Shown in pieces: positions 1 through 8,779 of a DNA stretch of 64,000 bases. Below the pieces are notes generated by a model that worked only from the letters and a program-made list of their open reading frames with translations, was not told where the DNA came from and searched no databases. Within the stretch, counting starts at the first letter, position 1; each line of letters begins with the position of its first letter. The translations under genes were made by a program, and so were the position numbers. Source of the DNA: UBA5436 sp050951845 (GTDB lineage: Bacteria; Bacillota; Clostridia; Saccharofermentanales; DTU023). The stretch is taken from NCBI GenBank assembly GCA_050951845.1, contig JBMNJV010000005.1, positions 124,001 through 188,000 on the forward strand, written 5' to 3'.

Positions 1-1952
1 CTTACCTTCCTGTTAGCAGGTAATGAACCGATTACACTGCCACCGGGGCTACTTCTCACATTGACTGTACTTTTGGTATAACCCGTAATCGGCGGATTTT
101 GGGTTGTGGTTGAACTCATTGCCACATAGGCTATTTTACTTTTATAGGTAAATCTGAGATAGCTTCCTGTAATTGTTCCGGTCACAAAGATCGGCATCTT
201 TAACGTTTCGATGATAGTTCCGCCCGGCGCACTCCTGATATTCGAACCTGCCTTAACATAGCGCGTCACCTGGACCGGATCCTTTTGTAATAACGAAGCA
301 GACACATAACCGGTTTTGCCGTTATATGTTGTTTCTACCGTATTACGGACAAAAATACCACTCACTTTATGACCTTTCGGGATTGTGCCGATAATCAATC
401 CGCCGGGTACGTCTCTTAGGTTCAAGGTTTGTTTAGCATATCCGGTCATTGGTGGCGGATTTTTTGTAATTGCAGTCATTGCAACATAGGCTTGTTCTCC
501 ATTATAGTTAAACTCAAGCCAGGATCCTGTGCTTGTGCTGGTGCCGGTTACATATAACGGGCGCCAAAGTTTAGTTATAACTTCACCATCAGGTGACTTT
601 CGAATGTTATAATTCGCTTTGATGTAACGTTTTCCAATTAAAGATACTTCGGGATTAAAGCAATGTTTCCCTACTTCTTCGATGGTTGGTTGATAGACAA
701 GTGATTCTCCATCATAATCTAAAATGTAATTAATACTGTCAGGGATTGAAGCCCAGCTTGCCTCATTATACGAAAAAGCTCCTATTCCGATACTCCTGAC
801 ACTTTCAGGAATCGTAATATTTGTCAGTTTGTTCTGATAAAATGCAGCATAAGTAATGATCATGACACTGTTCGGTATCGTAACACTTGCGAGTTGGTTT
901 TCAGCAAATGCCATTTTCCCTATCTTTTTGACGCTGTTCGGTATCGTGACACTCGTGAGCTGATTCTTTCTAAAGGATGAGTCTTTTATGTAGGTAACAT
1001 TGCCAGATATTGTTACACTCTTAAGCTGATTGTTATAAAATGCCCGCTCTCCTATCTCTGTGACACTGTTCGGTATCGTAACACTCGTAAGTTTGTTGTC
1101 TTGAAACGCAACGTCTTTAATCTCAATGACACTGTCCGGTATCGTGACGCTCGTGAGTTTGTTCATAATAAACGCATGATCTCCGATAGTTTTAACACTG
1201 TTCGGTATTGTGACACTTGTTATATGCAGGTACCTAAAGGCCCCTTCTCCGATATGCTCAACTTTTACTCCTTTTATATAAGGCGGAATGTTGACAACTT
1301 TGTCCGATCCAATGTAAAACCTGATAGTTCCTGTCGCAGAATCAAAGTTAAAATCTTCCTCCGGTGTATAGACGACTCTAGCGCCGATATCGCATTCAGC
1401 ATGATCCGTCATCGCAGTATCTGCATCTTGTTCGTCTTGCTTATCTGAAACAGCTTCTTCCGCCACTTGTTCCGCTTCAGTCGATTCGACTGTTGGCAGA
1501 GTATCTGTGCCGGTATCACCTGATCCTTCAGCATTAATCTCAGTCGGTTGAGACGTACTTTCAGGAGTCGGCAAAATTGTTGTTTCAGAAACAGTGTCAG
1601 TCTCTACTTCGTTTCTTAGTCGATCTGAATCATTTTGATCTTCTGTATCGTTTATAGTCGCTGTTACTTCTTCGTCTGCAGTAACTTGAGTTGATTCTTC
1701 CTCTGCAGTAACTTGCGGCGTTTCTTCATCTGCAGCAATTGGTGTCGTTTCTTCGTCTGCAGCTACTTGTGTTGTTTCTTCACCTGCAGCGGTTGGTGTC
1801 GTTTCTTCGTCTGTAGCTACTTGTGTTGTTTCTTCGTCTGCAACAACTTCCGTATCTGCCAGAACCTGCTCAGGAGATATGACCAAGGTGGTTAATATAA
1901 GCAATAATACAAGGATCAATGCCCGGATTCTCAAGTACGTTTTCTTCTTCAT
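1..1952 (-). CDS. BspA-type LRR / SH3b surface protein (paralog A, 3' end cut by window edge)
   Basis: This is a secreted surface protein whose C-terminal end lies beyond the left edge; about 650 codons are visible with no stop. It starts at ATG 1950-1952 with an AAGGAG box just upstream. Visible in order: a basic, hydrophobic signal peptide starting MKKKTYLRIR; an acidic Thr/Glu-rich segment built from roughly 10-residue repeats (VAADEETT-like); a short cap ending in an IPP-type beta turn; about seven 22-residue BspA-type leucine-rich repeats (LTSVTIPNSV type); and at least four SH3b units (NIRSxPGG / NVRSxPGG). LRRs of this class usually bind host or matrix proteins, and SH3b repeats usually bind cell wall; no LPXTG sorting signal is visible. 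It lies 84 bp downstream of paralog B on the same strand, with no clear terminator between them, so the two may be co-transcribed. Confidence 0.88.
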   Translation of the reverse strand, partial: MKKKTYLRIRALILVLLLILTTLVISPEQVLADTEVVADEETTQVATDEETTPTAAGEETTQVAADEETTPIAADEETPQVTAEEESTQVTADEEVTATINDTEDQNDSDRLRNEVETDTVSETTILPTPESTSQPTEINAEGSGDTGTDTLPTVESTEAEQVAEEAVSDKQDEQDADTAMTDHAECDIGARVVYTPEEDFNFDSATGTIRFYIGSDKVVNIPPYIKGVKVEHIGEGAFRYLHITSVTIPNSVKTIGDHAFIMNKLTSVTIPDSVIEIKDVAFQDNKLTSVTIPNSVTEIGERAFYNNQLKSVTISGNVTYIKDSSFRKNQLTSVTIPNSVKKIGKMAFAENQLASVTIPNSVMIITYAAFYQNKLTNITIPESVRSIGIGAFSYNEASWASIPDSINYILDYDGESLVYQPTIEEVGKHCFNPEVSLIGKRYIKANYNIRKSPDGEVITKLWRPLYVTGTSTSTGSWLEFNYNGEQAYVAMTAITKNPPPMTGYAKQTLNLRDVPGGLIIGTIPKGHKVSGIFVRNTVETTYNGKTGYVSASLLQKDPVQVTRYVKAGSNIRSAPGGTIIETLKMPIFVTGTITGSYLRFTYKSKIAYVAMSSTTTQNPPITGYTKSTVNVRSSPGGSVIGSLPANRKV

Positions 1953-2036
1953 AGGATTCTCCTTTATCCTTACACTTTATAATTTATCCTTACATTTAAT
2001 AATTTTTGAATTGCACAAAATGATTAGCCGGTTTGA

Positions 2037-4376
2037 CTATTTTTTCAAGAGCGAAGCGGAAATGTATCCGGTTCTGTCCGCATATGTGAATTTGACCCAG
2101 TTGCCTACTAATACTCCGCTTACCTTCCTGTTGGCAGGTAATGAACCGATTATACTCCCATTCGGAGTACTCCTCACATTGACTGTACTTTTGGTATAAC
2201 CCGTAATCGGCGGATTTTGGGTTGTGGTTGAACTCATTGCCACATAAGCTGTCCTGCCGTTATAAGTAAACTTGAGCCACGCCCCCTGTATTGTTCCGCT
2301 TACCAGCAGCGGACGCCACGGCCTCGCGATGATACTGCCGCCCGGCGCGCTTCTGATAATTGAATTGGCGACTACATAGCGTGTTACTCGGACCGGCGTT
2401 GCTTGTAACAAAGATGCATAGACATAGCCGGTCTGACTGCTATAGGTGAAGCGCACCATATTTCCTACCAGAACTCCCTTGACTTGACGGCCGATCGGTA
2501 AGGTGCCGATAATTGATCCCCCGGGCGCATTTCGTACATTAACCGTACTTTTGGCATAACCGGTAATCGGCGGATTTTGGGTCGTGGTTAAATTCATTGC
2601 CACATAGGCTGTTTGACCTTTATAGGTAAATCTGAGATAGTTCCCTGTAATTGTTCCGGTCACAAGGATCGGCATCTTTAAGGTTTCGATTATTGTTCCG
2701 CCCGGCGTACTCCTGATATTTGAACCTGCCTTAATATAGCGTGTTACCTGGACAGGATCCTTTTGAAGCAGTGATGCGTACACGTAACCGAATTTACCGT
2801 TATACGTCGTTTCTACCGTATTACCGACAAGTTTACCCTGAACTTTATGACCGATCGGGATTGTACCGATAATTGATCCGCCGGGTACATCTCTCATATT
2901 TAAATTGCCTTTAGCATAACCGGTCATCGGTGGCGGATCAGTTGTAGTTGCTTCCATTACTACATATGCAGGCTTACTGTTATAGGTGAACTTATACCAA
3001 CCTCCTTGTTTTGTACCGGTTACATATAACGGGCGCCAAAGCTTGGTAATCACTTTACCGTTAGGTGTCTCTCGAATGTTGTAATTCGCTTTGATGTAAC
3101 GTTTTACATATAAAGCTACTCCGTCATCAAAACAATATTCCCCTATTTGTTCGGCGGTTGGTTGGTAGACGAGCGGATTACCATCATAGTCTAGAATGAA
3201 GAGAATACTTTCAGGAATTGAAGCCCAGATTATCGGATTCTTCTCAAAGGCCCATTCCCCGATACTCCCGACACTGTCCGGAATAGTGACGTTTATAAGT
3301 TGGTTCTCTTTGAATGCAGAAACACCAATGTGATTTACACTGTTCGATATCGTAACGCTTGTGAGCTGGTTTCTCATAAATGCCGATTCTCCGATATGCA
3401 TGACACCGTCCGGGATCGTAACATTCTTGAGTTGATTGTCTAAGAATGCTAAATCACCGATGTATATAACACTATTTGAAATCGTCACGCTCGTGAGCTG
3501 GTTTCTCATAAATGCCGATTCATCAATCTGAGTGACACTGTCCGGGATCGTGACATTCTTGAGTTGATTGTCCAAAAATGCAGCATGTCCGATACTTTCT
3601 ATGCCGTTCGGTATCGTAATACTTGTGAGTTCTTTATATCTGAAGGCATTCCCTCCGATGTGCTCTACTTTAACGCCGCCTATACTGGGCGGAATGCTGA
3701 CAGCTTTGTCCGATCCCGTGTAATCCGTAATAGTTTTGGTCGTCACATCAAATATAAAATACTGTTCGGGTGTATAGGCTGCTCTTGTGCCTCTTCCGTT
3801 ATCAGCGGGATCCGGCACCGCAACATCGGCATCTTGTTCGTCTTGCTTTTCTGCAACAGCTTCTTGCACAGCTTGCTCAACTTCAGGCGTTTCAATCACT
3901 TCATCAATGGCAGATGGTATATCTGCTTCGTCAACTTGTTCGGGGGTTGGTACAAGCGAAGATTCGGTTGAATCTATATCCGTTTCAGTTACCGATTCGT
4001 CAACCGGCTCTGATGATTCATCTGAGGAAATCATATCGGTTTCATCTGCAGAGATCCTGTCCAAATCATTTGTAAGAAACGAGCCGGTTTCTAAATCTGT
4101 CACATTATCCGGTTGTGGAATGAAATCGTTACTTTCTTCTTCATTGTTTGACTGCTCTAAAACATTTTGATCTTCTGTATCGCTTACAGTCGTTGTCACT
4201 TCTTCATCTGCAGCAACTTCCGGCACTTCTTCGTCTGCAGCAATTTCCTGCACTTCTTCATCTGCAGCAATTTCTGTATCAGCCAGAGCCTGCTCAGGGG
4301 CGATTATTAAAGAGCTTAAGATGAGCAATAATACAAGGACCAATACCCGGATTCTCAAGTACAGTTTCTTCTTCAT
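2037..4376 (-). CDS. BspA-type LRR / SH3b surface protein (paralog B)
   Basis: A complete 779-residue secreted protein of the same family as its neighbours. A signal peptide (residues 1-32, ending near EQALA) is followed by an acidic region with three 9-residue IAADEEV repeats. A cap domain near residues 200-240 leads into about six 22-residue BspA-type leucine-rich repeats, then six SH3b units alternating between RYIKAxxNIR and GYxKxxxNVR forms. The start has an AAGGAG box 7-8 bases upstream. Role is inferred from family: wall-associated adhesin or matrix-binding protein; the ligand is unknown. It has the fewest LRRs of the three complete copies, so repeat number varies strongly among paralogs. 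Confidence 0.9.
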   Translation of the reverse strand: MKKKLYLRIRVLVLVLLLILSSLIIAPEQALADTEIAADEEVQEIAADEEVPEVAADEEVTTTVSDTEDQNVLEQSNNEEESNDFIPQPDNVTDLETGSFLTNDLDRISADETDMISSDESSEPVDESVTETDIDSTESSLVPTPEQVDEADIPSAIDEVIETPEVEQAVQEAVAEKQDEQDADVAVPDPADNGRGTRAAYTPEQYFIFDVTTKTITDYTGSDKAVSIPPSIGGVKVEHIGGNAFRYKELTSITIPNGIESIGHAAFLDNQLKNVTIPDSVTQIDESAFMRNQLTSVTISNSVIYIGDLAFLDNQLKNVTIPDGVMHIGESAFMRNQLTSVTISNSVNHIGVSAFKENQLINVTIPDSVGSIGEWAFEKNPIIWASIPESILFILDYDGNPLVYQPTAEQIGEYCFDDGVALYVKRYIKANYNIRETPNGKVITKLWRPLYVTGTKQGGWYKFTYNSKPAYVVMEATTTDPPPMTGYAKGNLNMRDVPGGSIIGTIPIGHKVQGKLVGNTVETTYNGKFGYVYASLLQKDPVQVTRYIKAGSNIRSTPGGTIIETLKMPILVTGTITGNYLRFTYKGQTAYVAMNLTTTQNPPITGYAKSTVNVRNAPGGSIIGTLPIGRQVKGVLVGNMVRFTYSSQTGYVYASLLQATPVRVTRYVVANSIIRSAPGGSIIARPWRPLLVSGTIQGAWLKFTYNGRTAYVAMSSTTTQNPPITGYTKSTVNVRSTPNGSIIGSLPANRKVSGVLVGNWVKFTYADRTGYISASLLKK

Positions 4377-4921
4377 AGGCTTCTCCTTTATCCTTATACT
4401 TGATAATATAATTTTGAATTGTAATAAGGGATTTTGTTAAACAGTTTTTACAATTGTTTCGATGTTTCGAAAATTTTGATTATTTTGTTAGTTTTGAACG
4501 TTATTATACTTTTGATATTTTTAATAATTTTTGATAGTTTTGGATAATTTTTATTTTTCAAAATTTAAGTTTAATTTGATTTGCAATTAATATAATAGTG
4601 TTTAAATATTTTATATTTTAATAATAAAAGAAACACTATTCCGGGTCAATAAGGTTCAAAAAACTTCATAGACTTTAAAGATATAAGCTCTTTTGCCATA
4701 ATTCAGCATTAGAGTTTTCGGATTTGCTTGAGAAAAGAAATTTAACTTTAACTTGCCAGAAAAAACACATTATTAAGTTAAAAGCACTAATGACCGGGCA
4801 ATATAACAGCTTGCTCCCGAATGCCGGAAAATCAAAAACAGATTTCTCAATCAAGCGTAGTCGAAAGAGAAATCCGTTTATTATCTTAAGAATTATCCGA
4901 AATGATTAGCGAACCAGAAGC
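4377..4921. other. AT-rich intergenic region between paralogs B and C
   Basis: About 545 bp with no credible gene. It holds the ribosome binding site of paralog B at its left end, a very AT-rich stretch that presumably contains the B promoter (no convincing -35/-10 pair found), and the terminator of paralog C at 4836-4879. A 61-codon plus-strand reading frame here has no ribosome binding site and was not accepted. Confidence 0.6.
4836..4879 (-). terminator. Rho-independent terminator of paralog C
   Basis: On the minus strand, 13-base arms (4867-4879 and 4836-4848, one mismatch) enclose an 18-base loop and are followed by a T-rich run. It lies about 40 bp after the stop of paralog C. The stem contains the ACAGATTTCT core that also occurs in the terminator of paralog D. 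Confidence 0.75.
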
Positions 4922-7900
4922 TCATCTTAATAATGGGGCATATACATATCCTATTCTGCCTGAATAATTGAATTTAACCCAGTTGCCTATCAAAGTTCCG
5001 CTTACTTTTCTGTTAGCAGGTAATGAACCGATTATGCTACCATTCGGAGCATTTCTTACATTAACTAAACCGCCGGTATAACCGGTAATCGGTGGTGAAG
5101 TGGTTGTTGTTACACTCTGATGAGCATAAGCCGTTTGACCTTTATAAACAAATTTAAGGTAATCTCCTTCAATTGTACCTGATACAAAGATCGGCATGGT
5201 TAACGTTTCAATTACTGTTCCACCCGGTGTGCTTCTGATATTAGAACCGTTCTTAACGTAACGAGTTGCTTTGAACGGCTCCGCTCGCAGAACCGAAGCA
5301 CTGACATAGCCGTTTGTTCCTGAATAATCAAATTTGACCCAATTTTCTTCTAAAATTCCGCTTACGTTCTGACCGAGAGATAGCAAACCGATTATATTGC
5401 CGTACGGTGCATTCCTTACATTTACCGAACCGTTAGCATAACCGTTAATCGGCGGCGGACTGGTAGTCGTTACAGACCTTGCTACATATGCCGTACTGCC
5501 GTTATAAGTAAACTTCAGCCAGAATCCCTTGATTGTTCCGGTTATATAGATCGGCATTTTTAACGTTGCTATAATTTCCCCACCGGGTAAATTTCTGATA
5601 TTGGAGCCTGCTTTAATGTAAGTATTTTCAATAAGAGAATTAAAGCAATATGCCTGTATTTGTTCGATACTCGGATTGGAAATAAGGACGAAAACATCCC
5701 CCTCTGAATCTATATCAGTAATTGACTCAATACTTTCGGGAATCGGGGTAGCACTTATCGGGTTTTGAACAAAAGCGTTTCTTCCGATGCTGGTAACACT
5801 GTTCGGGATAGTTACTTCAGTCAGCTGGTTATTTGCAAATGCACCCCAGCCAATGTCGGTAACGCTTCCGAGAAATGTGACGCTCGTGAGTTGGTTATAT
5901 CTAAAAGCTTCCAATCCGATACTCGTTACACCATAAGGTATTGTTATTCCTGTAAGTCGATTATTTTTAAACACTCCGTTTTCTATACTGGTGATATTAC
6001 CGGGGATCGTGACTTCCGGCAGCAGGTTTTGGGCAAATGCTTCATATCCGATGGTGGTAACACTGTCCGGTATCGTGACTTCCGGCAGCAAGTTATCGGC
6101 AAATGCACCCCAACCGATACTCACAACTCCTTCGGGAATTGTCACGCTCTCGAGCTTGTTGTCTTGAAATGCACGCCAACTAATTTCGGTAACATTATCG
6201 GGAATTATAATGCTTGTGAGTTTGTTGGATTGAAATGCAGCAGCTCCAATTTCTGTGACACTGCCGGGGATTATTACACCAGGAAGTTGGTTGGACCCAA
6301 ATGCACGCCAGCCGATTTGAGTAACACTGCCCGGAATCGTGACACTTGTAAGTTGGTTGTTGGCAAATGCACCCATCCCAATGGTTAAGACACCATCAGG
6401 AATTATTACATTCTCCAGTTTGTTGAAAGCAAACACAGAATCCTCCATGCTTGTGACACTGTTGGAAATTGTAACACTCGTAAGTTCGTTAAAAGAAAAT
6501 GCATTTGCTCCAATTTCGGTAACACTGTCCGGAATTATAACGCTCCCGATTTTATTAAAAGAAAACGCTGCTTCTCCAATCAAATTAACACTAGCCGGAA
6601 TTGTTAATCCGGTAAGCTGATTGGACCTGAATGCACCGGCTCCAATATTTGCGACACCAGCTCCAACTGTGATGCTCGCGAGTAGGTTAGATTCAAATGC
6701 ATACTCTCCGACTTCAGTGACAGTGTCCGGAATAACTATGTTCTCAAGTTGATTGCTGGCAAAAGCATAATCTCCTATTCTGGTAATACCGTCATTAATA
6801 GTAACACCTGAAAACAGGTTAGCTTCAAACGCATAATCTCCTATTTCGGTAACACTGCTCGGAATCGTGATACTATTCAGTTGGTTGTTATTAAAACCGG
6901 ACAAAGATGTTACTGAATCAGGTATCGTTATACCGGTTAGCAGATTATTTCCAAAAGCTGCGCCTCCGATGCTGGTTACGCTGTCATATAATGTTACACT
7001 TGTGAGTTTGTTGTTAGCAAATGCTCCCCAACCAATGGTTGTAACGCCGTAGGGAATAGTGATGCTCTCCAGATTGTTGAAAGCAAACACAGAATTTCCA
7101 ATGCTTGTGATACCGTTGGGAAATGTAATACTCGTAAGTTCGTTAAAAGAAAATGCATTTGCTCCAATTTCGGTAACACTGTCGGGAATAACTATGTTCT
7201 CAAGTTGATTGTCGGAAAACGCATAATCTCCTATTCGGGTAATACCGTCATGAAGAGTAACACCTGAAAATTGGTTAGCTTCAAACGCATAATTTCCTAT
7301 TTCGGTAACACTGCTCGGAATCGTGATACTATTCAGTTGGTTGTTATTAAAACCGGACAAATATGTTACTGAATCAGGTATCGTTATACCGGTTAGCAGA
7401 TTATTTCCAAAAGCTGTGCCTCGGATGCTGGTTACGCTGTCATACAATGTTACACTTGTGAGTTTGTTGTCAGAAAAGGCTCCCCAACCAATGATTGTAA
7501 CACCGTAGGGAATTGTAACGCTCTCCAGATCGTTGAAAGCAAACACAGAATTTCCAATGCTTGTGATACCGTTGGATATTGTAACACTCGTAAGTTCATT
7601 GTAAGAAAATGCGTTTCTGCCAATTTGGGTAACACTGTCAGGGATTGTTAAACTAGTGAGTTCGTTTGAATCAAATGTATAATTGCCTATTTTGATGATA
7701 CCGTTGGGAATTGTAACTCCCGTAAGTTGTCTGGCTTTAAATGCGTTATCACCAAGAGTCGTAACTGCGGTACCATTTATCTCAGACGGAATATCAACCA
7801 CCGTGTCTGAACCTAAGTAGTTTGTAATAGTTCCGGTTAATGGATCAAATTCAAAATCACCCTGAAGTTTAAGAGTTCTTGCGAGATTATCAGTTATAGC

Positions 7901-8452
7901 AAGATCTTTCTTTTCAATATCAGGGATTTGATCGTTCGGATTTTCCGTAATAGAGTCTTCCGACAATTGTTGAACTTCATCTGACTCGCTCAAAGGCATT
8001 ATATCATCATGGGCATCATCTGACTTTTCAGGATTGTTCTCTGTTTTAATCGTCGATTCTACCGGTGTATCTGATAACTCTTCTGTGAAATCAGCAGCAG
8101 TTTCCACTTCTGTTTCATTCTCAATTTGCTCTAAATCGGTTTGATCTTCGATGCTGCTTTCTGCCGGTACATCAGGAGTTTGATCTTCTGTGCTGCTCAC
8201 AGCCGGCACATCAGGAGTTTGATCTTCTGTGCTGCTCACAGCCGGCACATCAGGAGTTTGATCTTCTGTACTGCTTCCTGCCGGTACATCAGGAGTTTGA
8301 TCTTCTGTGCTGCTTCCTGCCGGTGTTGATTCTTCGTCTGCTGCAACCGTCGGATCAGCTTGAACCTGTTTAGGAAATATGACGAAACTGGTTAATATAA
8401 GTAATAACACCAAGCCTAATGCCTGAATTCTCAAGAAAGGTTTTTGCTTCAT
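4922..8452 (-). CDS. BspA-type LRR / SH3b surface protein (paralog C)
   Basis: A 1176-residue secreted surface protein when started at ATG 8450-8452, which has AAGGAG seven bases upstream; an in-frame ATG 33 bases further up has no such site. After the signal peptide (MKQKPFLRIQ start) comes a segment with five near-identical 13-residue repeats (SSTEDQTPDVPA type), then an acidic linker, a cap (FEFDPLTGTI), about 29 leucine-rich repeats of about 22 residues, and four SH3b units. An internal 456-bp tandem duplication is visible at DNA level. It is monocistronic, with its own terminator. Role is inferred: a wall-bound adhesin or binding protein of unknown ligand. Confidence 0.9.
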   Translation of the reverse strand: MKQKPFLRIQALGLVLLLILTSFVIFPKQVQADPTVAADEESTPAGSSTEDQTPDVPAGSSTEDQTPDVPAVSSTEDQTPDVPAVSSTEDQTPDVPAESSIEDQTDLEQIENETEVETAADFTEELSDTPVESTIKTENNPEKSDDAHDDIMPLSESDEVQQLSEDSITENPNDQIPDIEKKDLAITDNLARTLKLQGDFEFDPLTGTITNYLGSDTVVDIPSEINGTAVTTLGDNAFKARQLTGVTIPNGIIKIGNYTFDSNELTSLTIPDSVTQIGRNAFSYNELTSVTISNGITSIGNSVFAFNDLESVTIPYGVTIIGWGAFSDNKLTSVTLYDSVTSIRGTAFGNNLLTGITIPDSVTYLSGFNNNQLNSITIPSSVTEIGNYAFEANQFSGVTLHDGITRIGDYAFSDNQLENIVIPDSVTEIGANAFSFNELTSITFPNGITSIGNSVFAFNNLESITIPYGVTTIGWGAFANNKLTSVTLYDSVTSIGGAAFGNNLLTGITIPDSVTSLSGFNNNQLNSITIPSSVTEIGDYAFEANLFSGVTINDGITRIGDYAFASNQLENIVIPDTVTEVGEYAFESNLLASITVGAGVANIGAGAFRSNQLTGLTIPASVNLIGEAAFSFNKIGSVIIPDSVTEIGANAFSFNELTSVTISNSVTSMEDSVFAFNKLENVIIPDGVLTIGMGAFANNQLTSVTIPGSVTQIGWRAFGSNQLPGVIIPGSVTEIGAAAFQSNKLTSIIIPDNVTEISWRAFQDNKLESVTIPEGVVSIGWGAFADNLLPEVTIPDSVTTIGYEAFAQNLLPEVTIPGNITSIENGVFKNNRLTGITIPYGVTSIGLEAFRYNQLTSVTFLGSVTDIGWGAFANNQLTEVTIPNSVTSIGRNAFVQNPISATPIPESIESITDIDSEGDVFVLISNPSIEQIQAYCFNSLIENTYIKAGSNIRNLPGGEIIATLKMPIYITGTIKGFWLKFTYNGSTAYVARSVTTTSPPPINGYANGSVNVRNAPYGNIIGLLSLGQNVSGILEENWVKFDYSGTNGYVSASVLRAEPFKATRYVKNGSNIRSTPGGTVIETLTMPIFVSGTIEGDYLKFVYKGQTAYAHQSVTTTTSPPITGYTGGLVNVRNAPNGSIIGSLPANRKVSGTLIGNWVKFNYSGRIGYVYAPLLR
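6731..7642 (-). repeat. 456-bp tandem duplication inside paralog C
   Basis: Two adjacent 456-bp blocks (6731-7186 and 7187-7642) are nearly identical and in frame, so each encodes 152 residues: six 22-residue LRRs plus one shortened 20-residue repeat that reads through SGFNNNQL. Reading frames on either strand recur at exactly this offset. The high DNA identity indicates recent unequal recombination. Confidence 0.85.
8145..8335 (-). repeat. 39-bp coding tandem repeat in paralog C
   Basis: About five copies of a 39-bp unit encode the 13-residue SSTEDQTPDVPA-type repeat just after the signal peptide of paralog C. The units are almost identical in DNA, so this N-terminal stalk is probably length-variable between strains. 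Confidence 0.8.
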
Positions 8453-8690
8453 AGTCTTACTCCTTGCCACAAATGAAATTAACATAAAACTAAAAAAGAA
8501 TTCCCCACAATCATTTTTACAATATTTATTATTTTCAGAAAAAATAAGTTTGAATTGTTATTAATGCAATAGAGTTCGAATCTTTTAGATTTTCATCATA
8601 AAACAACCGTTATTCCAGGTCAAGAAAGTACTTAAAACAAAGAGGTATTAAACAATGAAATCGCCTTTTCATACATTCTGATCAAATACA

Positions 8691-8738
8691 AATAACAGAT
8701 TTCTTAATCATAATCGATTAAAAGCGAAATCTGTTATT
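8691..8738 (-). terminator. Terminator of paralog D
   Basis: A perfect 13-bp stem (AATAACAGATTTC and its complement, arms 8691-8703 and 8726-8738) with a 22-base loop, followed on the minus strand by a T-rich run. It lies about 40 bp after the stop of paralog D. Confidence 0.72.
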
Positions 8739-8779
8739 GCCTTTTCAACTTCCGCTTAAATAATCTGTTAACTACAGAA

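Noticed and set aside
4724..4909. 61-codon plus-strand frame after paralog B
   Set aside because: No ribosome binding site, and it contains the terminator of paralog C.
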